Positions 1 to 7,316 of a stretch of 64,000 nt of DNA are shown one piece after another; within the stretch, counting starts at the first letter, position 1, and the number at the start of each line of letters is the position of its first letter. The stretch comes from Chthonobacter rhizosphaerae (GTDB lineage: Bacteria; Pseudomonadota; Alphaproteobacteria; Rhizobiales; Pleomorphomonadaceae): positions 124,001-188,000 of the forward strand of contig NZ_JACDIS010000004.1 of NCBI RefSeq assembly GCF_013839525.1, given 5' to 3'. The position numbers and the translations under genes were made by a program. The notes beneath the pieces are model-generated. The model was not told where the DNA came from, did no database searches, and worked only from the letters and a program-made list of their open reading frames with translations.

Positions 1-90
1 GAACCCGCTCGCCGGCTCCCTGTTCCCGGCCGCTCGCGAGGCGTGCGCCTGCAGCCGCCACACGCCAGGCTGAGCCTTTGGCCGGACCAC

Positions 91-115
91 GGAACCGGAA
101 CGGCCGCGCCTCGTT
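91..115 (+). promoter_or_regulatory. EcfG-type promoter of ku-ligD
   Basis: GGAAC (91-95), a 16-base spacer, then CGTT (112-115). This is an exact match to the alphaproteobacterial general-stress sigma factor consensus. It lies 73 bp before the ku start codon, on the same strand. Confidence 0.75.
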
Positions 116-187
116 CGAGTCCGCATCCTGGAAGAGTCCCGGCCCGCTTAGGGTGGCGCCGGTTGTGTCGAGGGAAGGGTCCTGACG

Positions 188-1339
188 ATGGCCGAGAAAT
201 TCCGCACCATGTGGAAAGGCTTCCTGCGCCTCTCCCTCGTCACCATCCCGGTCAAGATGGTCACCGCCACCCGCGCGGCGAACGAGATCCACTTCCACCA
301 GATCGACCGGAAGACGAACCAGCGGATCCGCTACCAGAAGGTCGTTCCCGGCAAGGGCGAGGTGGCCAAGGAGGATATCGTCCGCGGCTACGAGGTGGAG
401 CCCGGCCACTACGTGCTCCTGGAGGACGAGGAGCTGGATTCGGTGAAGATCGAGAGCCGGCACACCATCGAGCTCACCCAGTTCGTGGAAGCCTGCGAGA
501 TCGACCCCCTCTATTTCGAGAAGCCCTATTACCTCCTCCCGGACGGCGACGTCGCCGAGGAGGGCTACCGCACCATCCGGGACGCGCTCCGGGAGATGGG
601 CAGGGTCGGCATCGGCCAGCAATCCGTGCGCGGCCGGGAGAACCTGGTCACCATCCACCCGGCCGGCGACGGCCTCCTCCTGGAGACCCTGCGCTACGAC
701 GAGGAGGTGAAGGAGGCCGACGAGGTGTTCGCCGACATCGGCCGCCAGAAGCTCCGGGGCGACCTCCTGGAGATGGCCAAGGACCTGATCGACCGGAAGT
801 CCGAGCGGTTCGATCCGTCCGCCTTCGAGAACCACTACGCCCAGGCGCTGCGCGAACTGGTCGACCGCAAGATCAAGAGCGGAAAATCGGTCGCCGTCGG
901 CGAGGAGGAGGCCGAGGGCCCGTCGACCGTGGTCGACTTCATGGAGGCGCTCCGCCGCTCGGTCGCCAAGGAGGGCTCCGGCGCCGGTCCGTCCACCGCC
1001 CGCAAGGAGGAGGAGCGAGCGCCCGCCGCGAAGGCTCCGGCGGCCCGCGCGCGCGGGACCGGCCGGAAGGCCGAGCCCGCTCCCGCCAAGGCGCCTGCTT
1101 CCAAGACCCCTGCCTCCAAGGCGGCGCAGACGGCGCCTGCCTCCAAGGCGCGCGCCAGGACGGCCGCCGCGGCGAACGACCAGCCGTCCCGCTCCGAGCC
1201 CGCCGAGCCGAAGACGGCCCGCCGCGCGAAGCCGGCTCCCGAGGCGTCTCCCAAGCCCGCCGCCAAGCCCGCGCGGTCCAAGGGAGCGGCGGCCGGCGCC
1301 GATGACGCGCCGGCGCCCAAGCGCCGGAGGGCCGGCTGA
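188..1339 (+). CDS. ku: Ku homodimeric DNA end-binding protein (NHEJ)
   Basis: Bacterial Ku binds double-strand DNA ends as a homodimer and recruits LigD for non-homologous end joining. The 383-residue product opens with the typical bacterial Ku start (WKGFLRLSLVTIPVKM) and carries the Ku core beta-barrel to about residue 255. The remaining ~130 residues are a low-complexity tail rich in Ala, Lys and Pro, with repeats of the type KAPASK; basic C-terminal extensions of this kind are known in bacterial Ku and help DNA binding. The stop codon overlaps the ligD start (TGATG), so the two genes are probably translationally coupled. An EcfG-type promoter lies upstream, which suggests induction by general stress. 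Confidence 0.96.
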   Translation: MAEKFRTMWKGFLRLSLVTIPVKMVTATRAANEIHFHQIDRKTNQRIRYQKVVPGKGEVAKEDIVRGYEVEPGHYVLLEDEELDSVKIESRHTIELTQFVEACEIDPLYFEKPYYLLPDGDVAEEGYRTIRDALREMGRVGIGQQSVRGRENLVTIHPAGDGLLLETLRYDEEVKEADEVFADIGRQKLRGDLLEMAKDLIDRKSERFDPSAFENHYAQALRELVDRKIKSGKSVAVGEEEAEGPSTVVDFMEALRRSVAKEGSGAGPSTARKEEERAPAAKAPAARARGTGRKAEPAPAKAPASKTPASKAAQTAPASKARARTAAAANDQPSRSEPAEPKTARRAKPAPEASPKPAAKPARSKGAAAGADDAPAPKRRRAG

Positions 1340-3090
1340 TGGCGCCCTCCCCGCGCGTCGAGCCGGCGACCGCCAAGGGCGGCGACAGCCTTGCCGCCTA
1401 CCGGGCCAAGCGGGACTTCTCCCGCACCGCCGAGCCGGCCGACGGCGGCACCGTCGGCAAGGGCCTCTTCGTCGTTCAGCACCACTGGGCGCGGCGGGAG
1501 CATTTCGACTTCCGCCTGGAGCTCGACGGCGTTCTCGTCTCCTTCGCGGTCGCCAAGGGTCCGAGCCTCGACCCGTCCGTGCGCCGGCTGGCGGTCCGCA
1601 CCGAGGACCACCCGCTCTCCTACGCGGACTTCGAGGGGACCATCCCGAAAGGCGAATATGGCGGCGGCACCGTCATGGTGTGGGACCGGGGCGTCTGGGC
1701 GCCCATGGCCGACGACCCGGCCGCCGCCCTCCAGAAAGGGGAGTTGAAGTTCGTCCTTCTCGGCGAACGCATGCAGGGTGCATGGGTGCTTGTCCGCATG
1801 AACGTGGAGAAGGGCCGCGAGAACTGGCTGCTGATCAAGGAGAAGGACCCCTATGTGGACCGTGTCGGCGACGACCTGCCCACACGGCACCACACGTCGA
1901 TCCTGACCGGGCGCACCCGGGAGGAGATCGAAGCCGAGGAAACGCCTCACTCTTTCGCCGCCGACCGGGCCGCCGAGGCGGCGAAGGCCGAAGCCCCGCC
2001 CCCGACGACACGCCCCCATCGGGCCAAGGCCGCCGGCCCGAAAACCGCAACGAAACCAGCGACTTCGAACAAAGCCCCGAGCGACGTCGGCGACGACGCG
2101 TTATCGGACGACGGCACGAGCGGCAGGACGACCGACAAGAAGAGCGCCAAAACGTCCAAGTCGAAGCCGGCACCGACCCGCCGCACGTCTTCGTCCGCCA
2201 CGGCGGAAGCGCCGATCCTCGCCGCCCGGATCACCCATCCGGAACGGGTCGTCTTCCCGGAAGCCGGTTATACGAAGAAGGACGTCACCGAATACTATGT
2301 GGCGGTCGCGGACCGGATCATGCGGCACCTGGACGGCCGGCCGGTCAGTTTCCTGCGCGCGCCGGAGGGCCTCGCCGGCGAGACCTTCTTCCAGCGCCAT
2401 CCCCTGCCCGGCATGAAGAAGGGCGTCGCCCGGACGCCCGACCCGCAGGGCCGGCACGACGACTACCTGGTCGTCGAATCCGCCGAAGGCCTTGTGACGG
2501 CGGCGCAATTCGGTGTCATCGAGTTCCACGGCTGGAACGCCAGGCTGCCGGATCTGAACGCCCCCGACCGGATGGTGTTCGACTTCGACCCCGACGAGGA
2601 CCTGGGCTTTTCCGCCGTCAAGGAGGCCGCCTTCGCGATCCGGGAGGTGCTGAAGGCGGTCGACCTGAAGAGCTACGTGCTCGCCAGCGGCGGCAAGGGC
2701 CTGCATGTGGTGGTGCCTCTCGACCGGACCCAAACGCTTGACGACATTGGCGATTTCAGCGGCGGCGTCGCCAAGGGCCTCGCCAGGGCCGAGCCGAAGC
2801 GCTACGTGGCAGTCGCCAGCAAGGCGCGCCGGTCCGGCCGCATCTTCATCGACTGGCTGCGCAATCGGCCCTATTCGACCGCCATCGTGCCCTGGTCGCT
2901 CCGGGCCCGCGCCAACGCCTCCGCGGCGGTGCCGCTGGGCTGGGACGAGGTCGAAAAGCTCAAGGCTGCCAACCAGTTCGACCTCAAGGCCGCGATCGCC
3001 CGGCCCGACCCGTGGGACGACTTCTTCGCCGTCCGCCAGCGGATCGACGCCGAGGCGCTGAAGTTCCTGAAGAGTTTGTCAAGCCGCTGA
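1339..3090 (+). CDS. ligD: LigD-like protein with phosphoesterase and polymerase domains but no ligase domain
   Basis: The 583-residue product has an N-terminal LigD 3'-phosphoesterase domain (about residues 35-165, with HHWARREHFDFRLELDG and KGEYGGG) and a C-terminal archaeo-eukaryotic-primase-type polymerase domain (about 293-580, with metal-binding DFDPDED at 414-420 and SGGKGLH). In LigD proteins of the phosphoesterase-ligase-polymerase order, an ATP-dependent ligase domain lies between them. Here that place holds only a Ser/Thr/Lys/Ala-rich linker (about 200-292), and no KxDG adenylation motif is visible. The linker DNA uses more A- and T-ending codons than its surroundings. The protein probably processes and fills ends bound by Ku, and a separate ligase must seal them. 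It starts inside the ku stop codon. Confidence 0.93.
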   Translation: MAPSPRVEPATAKGGDSLAAYRAKRDFSRTAEPADGGTVGKGLFVVQHHWARREHFDFRLELDGVLVSFAVAKGPSLDPSVRRLAVRTEDHPLSYADFEGTIPKGEYGGGTVMVWDRGVWAPMADDPAAALQKGELKFVLLGERMQGAWVLVRMNVEKGRENWLLIKEKDPYVDRVGDDLPTRHHTSILTGRTREEIEAEETPHSFAADRAAEAAKAEAPPPTTRPHRAKAAGPKTATKPATSNKAPSDVGDDALSDDGTSGRTTDKKSAKTSKSKPAPTRRTSSSATAEAPILAARITHPERVVFPEAGYTKKDVTEYYVAVADRIMRHLDGRPVSFLRAPEGLAGETFFQRHPLPGMKKGVARTPDPQGRHDDYLVVESAEGLVTAAQFGVIEFHGWNARLPDLNAPDRMVFDFDPDEDLGFSAVKEAAFAIREVLKAVDLKSYVLASGGKGLHVVVPLDRTQTLDDIGDFSGGVAKGLARAEPKRYVAVASKARRSGRIFIDWLRNRPYSTAIVPWSLRARANASAAVPLGWDEVEKLKAANQFDLKAAIARPDPWDDFFAVRQRIDAEALKFLKSLSSR

Positions 3091-3104
3091 AGAACAAAGG
3101 GCTT

Positions 3105-4547
3105 TCAGGCGAGGACGCCGATCCGCTCGGCGACCCGCTTCAGGTCGTCCACGAACCGCTGCCGCTCCCGGGCCTTCAGGTCCGGGTCCGGCAGGCGCAG
3201 GAGATAGGACGGGTGCACCGTCGGGAAGACGGTGGTGTCGTCCTGGAACTCCAGGAACTGGCCGCGCAGTTCGGTGATCTTCACCGGCCGGTCCAGCAGG
3301 GACTGGAGCGCCGTGCCGCCGAGGGCCACGATGAGCTTGGGCTTGATGATCTGCAGTTCCTGGGCGAGCCACCAGCGGCAGGCCTCGATCTCCGCGCCGT
3401 TCGGCTTCTTGTGGATGCGCCGCTTGCCCCTCGGCTCGTTCTTGAAGTGCTTGACCGCATTGGTGACGTAGTAGAGCGTCCGGTCGATGCCGGCCTCCGC
3501 CACCGCCTCGTCGAACACCTGACCGGCCGGGCCGACGAAGGGACGGCCGGCCAGGTCCTCCTTGTCGCCGGGCTGCTCGCCCACGAAGACGACCTGGGCG
3601 GTGTCCGGCCCTTCCCCGAACACGGTCTGGGTGGCTCCCGCCCAGAGCGGGCAGCGGCGGCAGCCGTCCGCCTCGGCCCGGAGGCGGGCGATGTCGGTCT
3701 CGGCGGCGGTCTCCATCAGGGTCTCTCCTCGCGCCCGAAGCCGGTGATGGTGCGCCGGGGCTTCGGTCGGCGGGGCAGCGATCATGGACTGCACCCGCGC
3801 CTCCGCGCCGGCGATCAGGTCCGGAATGAGCGCGGCCTCCGGGAGGTTCCGCCAGTATTTCCTGGGCATCTCGGCAGTCATGGCCTTCACCTTCAGCCTG
3901 GCCGGATTGAAGATGCTGGCGAAATAGGTGAGCCAAAGCGCCTCGGCGGCATCGTCCGCCGGCGCGTCCTCGCGGCGGGCGCCCGGCCCGAATGCGAGGC
4001 TTTCCAGGTCCCAGTGGATCGACCGGCGCGGCGTCAGGATGGACCAGCGCATGGGCGCGAAGCGGCGGGCGAAGAAGCCGGCGGCGCGTTCCTCGATGAA
4101 GTGTTCCGGCTCGAACCAGGCGATGAAGTGCGGCCCGTCCGGCGTGGCGAGTTCGCGGAACCGCACGAAGGCGTGCATCTTGTGCACGTCCCGCCCGACG
4201 CTCTTCTCCATCCGCCGGGCGATCGCCACGTCCGGGTCGGAGGCGATCTCCAGGAGCCGGGGCTCGGAGAGGAAGCGGTACAGTATTCGGTAGAGTAGCG
4301 ACAGTCGTTCCGGCGCGGAATGGCAGATCACCGCCTCCGCGAGCGGCACGAAGGCGCGCGGAACCCGCACCTCTGTCTCCGCCACAGTCGGCGGCGGCAG
4401 GTCCTGACGGGCGGCGAAGAGGTCGTCCGTCCCGCCGCCGGTGCGCCAGACCACCGCATCCGGCTTCACTCCGTGGGCGACGAGCCGCCGGGCGGCGGTC
4501 CGGAAGCCGGCGAAGTCGGTCTCGTGGGCGAGGTCGACGGTGTACAT
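3105..4547 (-). CDS. udgX: UdgX-family uracil-DNA glycosylase with N-terminal DUF4130 domain
   Basis: The 480-residue product joins an N-terminal DUF4130 domain (about residues 1-255) to a family-4-like uracil-DNA glycosylase domain (about 285-475). The glycosylase shows GEQPGD (323-328), the CRRCP iron-sulfur ligand pair (296-299), a C-terminal HPSYLLR and the diagnostic UdgX insertion KRRIH (375-379). In characterised UdgX the histidine of this loop attacks the sugar after uracil excision and leaves the enzyme covalently bound to DNA; His379 is in that place. The ATG overlaps the stop codon of the upstream radical-SAM gene, so the two form an operon, a pairing typical of this family. Confidence 0.95.
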   Translation of the reverse strand: MYTVDLAHETDFAGFRTAARRLVAHGVKPDAVVWRTGGGTDDLFAARQDLPPPTVAETEVRVPRAFVPLAEAVICHSAPERLSLLYRILYRFLSEPRLLEIASDPDVAIARRMEKSVGRDVHKMHAFVRFRELATPDGPHFIAWFEPEHFIEERAAGFFARRFAPMRWSILTPRRSIHWDLESLAFGPGARREDAPADDAAEALWLTYFASIFNPARLKVKAMTAEMPRKYWRNLPEAALIPDLIAGAEARVQSMIAAPPTEAPAHHHRLRARGETLMETAAETDIARLRAEADGCRRCPLWAGATQTVFGEGPDTAQVVFVGEQPGDKEDLAGRPFVGPAGQVFDEAVAEAGIDRTLYYVTNAVKHFKNEPRGKRRIHKKPNGAEIEACRWWLAQELQIIKPKLIVALGGTALQSLLDRPVKITELRGQFLEFQDDTTVFPTVHPSYLLRLPDPDLKARERQRFVDDLKRVAERIGVLA

Positions 4548-5782
4548 CAGAAGAGCGACAGCTGCCGGGGCTCGGGCGCGAGCCGGGCCTTCAGGTCGAG
4601 CCGGTCCAGGCTGGTCCCAGGGTGCCAGTCGGCGGCGACCACGAAGGGCCTCACCGCGTCCAGCGACTTCACCAGCCGGCCGAGGTCGGCGAGCCGGAGG
4701 CGCGTGTGGCGGCGCGAGGAGAGGAGCCGGTCCACGGATTTCACGCCGAGGCCCGGCACCCGGAGCAGGCTTTCCCGGTCCGCCGTGTTGACGTCGACCG
4801 GAAAGCGCTCGCGGGCCCGCAGCGCCCAGGCGAGCTTGGGGTCGATGTCGAGGTCCAGCATGCCGTCGGTCCGTCCCTCGACGATCTCCCGGCGGTCGAA
4901 GCCGTAGAAGCGCATCAGCCAGTCGGCCTGGTAGAGCCGGTGCTCGCGCATCAGGGGCGGCTTCAGAAGCGGGAGGACGCTGGTGGCGTCCGGGATCGGG
5001 CTGAAGGCCGAATAGTAGACGCGCTTCAGGGCGTAGCTGCCGTAGAGCATGGCCGACCGGTCCAGGATGGCGGCATCGGTGGTGGCGTCGGCGCCGATGA
5101 TCATCTGGGTCGACTGGCCGGCCGGGGCGAACTTGCGCACCCTGGCGCGCGTGCTTTCCAGGTCCTTGTTGGCCTCGATCCGCGTCCTGAGGCCGCCCAT
5201 GGCGCGGCGGATGTCGGCGGGGCGCTTCTCCGGAGCGAGGCGCACGACGCTGTCGTCGCTCGGCAGTTCCACGTTGACCGATACCCGGTCGGCGTGGAGG
5301 CCGGCCCGCTCGATCAGGTCCTGGCTGGCGCCGGGGATCGCCTTCAGGTGGATGTAGCCGCGGAAGTCGTGGACCGTCCGCAGCGCCGCCGCCACCTCGA
5401 CCATCTGCTCCATGGTGTAGTCCGTGTCCCGGATGATGCCGGAGGACAGGAACAGGCCCTCGATGTAGTTGCGCTTGTAGAAGTCGAGCGTGAGCTGGAC
5501 CACCTCGTCCACGGAGAAGCGAGCGCGCTCCACATTGGAAGACGACCGGTTCACGCAGTAGGCGCAGTCGAAGACGCAGAAGTTCGTGAGAAGGATCTTC
5601 AGGAGAGAGATGCAGCGGCCGTCCGGCGCATAGGCGTGGCAGATGCCCATGCCCTCTGTCGAGCCGATGCCGGTCCCCTTGCCGGATTTGCGCTTCTCGC
5701 TGCCCGACGACGCGCAGGAGGCATCGTACTTGGCGGCATCGGCGAGGACGGCGAGCTTTTCCACGAGTGTCTTGGCGGGCAT
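4547..5782 (-). CDS. putative DNA modification/repair radical SAM protein
   Basis: The 411-residue product belongs to the radical-SAM family found beside UdgX/DUF4130 genes. It has the CxxxCxxC cluster motif as CVFDCAYC, a radical-SAM barrel, and a C-terminal helix-hairpin-helix segment (ADRESLLRVPGLGVKSVDRL) that suggests DNA binding. The last residues are QLSLF, matching the consensus peptide that docks on the replicative beta clamp. I chose the ATG at 5782 (MPAKTLVEKL); the reading frame stays open further upstream, but that part is Pro/Arg-rich and unlike the family. The substrate is unknown. The operon with udgX implies a role in repair of damaged or modified bases. Confidence 0.9.
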   Translation of the reverse strand: MPAKTLVEKLAVLADAAKYDASCASSGSEKRKSGKGTGIGSTEGMGICHAYAPDGRCISLLKILLTNFCVFDCAYCVNRSSSNVERARFSVDEVVQLTLDFYKRNYIEGLFLSSGIIRDTDYTMEQMVEVAAALRTVHDFRGYIHLKAIPGASQDLIERAGLHADRVSVNVELPSDDSVVRLAPEKRPADIRRAMGGLRTRIEANKDLESTRARVRKFAPAGQSTQMIIGADATTDAAILDRSAMLYGSYALKRVYYSAFSPIPDATSVLPLLKPPLMREHRLYQADWLMRFYGFDRREIVEGRTDGMLDLDIDPKLAWALRARERFPVDVNTADRESLLRVPGLGVKSVDRLLSSRRHTRLRLADLGRLVKSLDAVRPFVVAADWHPGTSLDRLDLKARLAPEPRQLSLF

Positions 5783-5800
5783 GCGGCAGCGCTTGAGCTT

Positions 5801-5823
5801 GTTCCTGTTTTGTACATATGTTC
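5801..5823 (-). promoter_or_regulatory. possible LexA-like operator upstream of the radical SAM-udgX operon
   Basis: On the plus strand the segment reads GTTC-N7-GTAC followed by TATGTTC. This is one mismatch from the alphaproteobacterial SOS box GTTC-N7-GTTC. It lies just upstream of the chosen start at 5782 in a locally AT-rich stretch. The match is imperfect, so this is only a candidate. Confidence 0.3.
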
Positions 5824-5936
5824 TAGGGTCCACCCGACCCGGCGACAAGGGCGCGGGCCAGCTTTCGTCGGCCCGCCTGCCGGGCGGATGACGCGCCGAG
5901 GAGCGGGCCGGACGGGCCGGGACCGGACGAGGCCGG

Positions 5937-6344
5937 TCAGGCGGCCTTGGCCCAGCGGGCGAGTCGATAGCCAAGCGCCGCGGACGTGCCGGTCACCAGG
6001 GTTCCCCAGGTCATGTCCACGACCGCGACCGTCGCGCTGTAGCCGGCGAGCGTCGCCAGGTTGGTGAGGTCGTAGGTGCCGTAGGCGGTGGCGCCGAGGA
6101 GCGCTCCGTAGCCGAAGGCCGTGCGCGAGCGGCCGGACGCGACGGCCGGCCTGACCGCGAAGACCACGACGGAAGCCGCGAAGAAGGCATAGAAGCCGAC
6201 AGCCACCGGCAGGTTGAATGTTTCCTTGAGGAGCGGGCCGAGTTCCGCCCGGTAGAGCGGCTCCGCCGCCAGGGTGAGCCAGACCGCATCGAACGCCAGG
6301 AACACGACGAGGACAGACACATAGCGGATGAGAGCGGGGCGCAC
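5937..6344 (-). CDS. DUF2177 family membrane protein
   Basis: This small (135-residue) integral membrane protein has four predicted hydrophobic segments. It shows the DUF2177 features YxxVLVVFLAFDAVWL near the start and GALLGATAYGTYDLTNLATL, followed by VDMTWGTLVTG. The function of the family is unknown. I chose a GTG start at 6344 because the strong Shine-Dalgarno GGAGAAGG sits about ten bases upstream; the ATG further upstream lacks one and would add a Pro/Arg-rich leader. A degenerate EcfG-like element (TGAAC-N16-CGTT on the minus strand, 6409-6433) precedes the gene, with one mismatch in the -35 box. Confidence 0.88.
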   Translation of the reverse strand: MRPALIRYVSVLVVFLAFDAVWLTLAAEPLYRAELGPLLKETFNLPVAVGFYAFFAASVVVFAVRPAVASGRSRTAFGYGALLGATAYGTYDLTNLATLAGYSATVAVVDMTWGTLVTGTSAALGYRLARWAKAA

Positions 6345-6496
6345 GGCGATCGAACCTTCTCCAGGATGGTCGCCCGCTCGGCGGGACCGGTACGACCAAG
6401 GGCGCTGCAACGCTTGGGTCGTCCAGGCGTTCACCTGTCCTACGGTCGAGACGGCGCATCCGGTTCACGCGCGGGCCGGCATCGAAGGAATTGGAC

Positions 6497-6853
6497 ATGA
6501 ACACGAAGACCTACAGAGCCATGAGCCGGTCCGCCCACTCGTCCGCCACCGCCGCCTTCGACGTCGCCACGACTCTCTGGTTCCGCATGCCCATCCTGTT
6601 CGCGGCGCCGACCGCCTCCTCCATGAAGGAATGGGAGCGGGCCTGGTCGGAGAAGGTGGAGGCGGCGATGAACGGCACCATCGCGGCCGGCCTCGCGACG
6701 CAGCGCATGGGCATGATGATGGCGGCCGGCATGGTGGCCGCGGAGGCGCTGCCGATCGAGATGCTGCGCATCACCGAGGCCGCGACGGCGCCCGGCTACA
6801 AGGCCGTGGCGGCGAATGCCCGCAGGCTGTCCCGGGCGAAGAGCCGGCGCTGA
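6497..6853 (+). CDS. conserved hypothetical small Ala/Met-rich protein
   Basis: I do not recognise this 118-residue protein with certainty. It is largely alpha-helical, with an amphipathic Ala/Met-rich centre (MGMMMAAGMVAAEA) and a basic tail (RRLSRAKSRR). A phasin-like or granule-associated protein would look similar, but no diagnostic motif is visible. The ATG at 6497 follows AAGGAA with six bases of spacing; a TTG two codons upstream is possible. No operon partner is evident, since the flanking genes are divergent or far away. Confidence 0.65.
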   Translation: MNTKTYRAMSRSAHSSATAAFDVATTLWFRMPILFAAPTASSMKEWERAWSEKVEAAMNGTIAAGLATQRMGMMMAAGMVAAEALPIEMLRITEAATAPGYKAVAANARRLSRAKSRR

Positions 6854-7316
6854 CGACGAGGACCGCGGCGCGTCCGCGCCCGTTCGCGGCCGACCAGGCG
6901 ACCTGACTGTCCGGCGAGCCGGGCGCTCGTCGCTCCGCGCCAGCTTCGCACCCCCTTGCCTTCCGGACCAGCCTCGTGAATCTTCGTATGAAGATGTCAT
7001 GCAACTGTTCACTCGTTCAGGACGGCGCTGCGGCGCGCCTCGTCGGCCGGTCGCGGTCGGCGCTAGGAGCCGCGGTGGTTCTCGGCGGTTCGCACCGTCG
7101 GCAAGGGGAGCGCGCGGCCGGTCCAGGCCGGTCGCCGCCCGGTTCGGGACGGCTCGGCACCCCGGCGACGATTCGGCGGCCGGGCGGCAGCGCCCTCCTC
7201 CGGACGGCGACGCGCGCCTTCGGAGCGGCCGTTGACGGGAACGTGACCTGCACGGTGCGCACTTTTTTCGGCGCCGGCTATTTGTCCCACCCGGAAGCAA
7301 CGAAGGGAGACCGCCC
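6854..7316. other. gene-free interval upstream of the phytochrome gene
   Basis: No convincing coding region was found. An open frame runs through it, but its codon use and Arg/Gly/Pro-rich content look like noise. The only structure noted is the inverted repeat ATCTTC-GTAT-GAAGAT (6980-6995), in a locally AT-rich patch that could be an operator or promoter. Confidence 0.5.

Noticed and set aside
110-125. GTTCGAGTCC resembling a tRNA T-loop
   Set aside because: No acceptor, D or anticodon stems can be drawn around it, and it overlaps the ku promoter.
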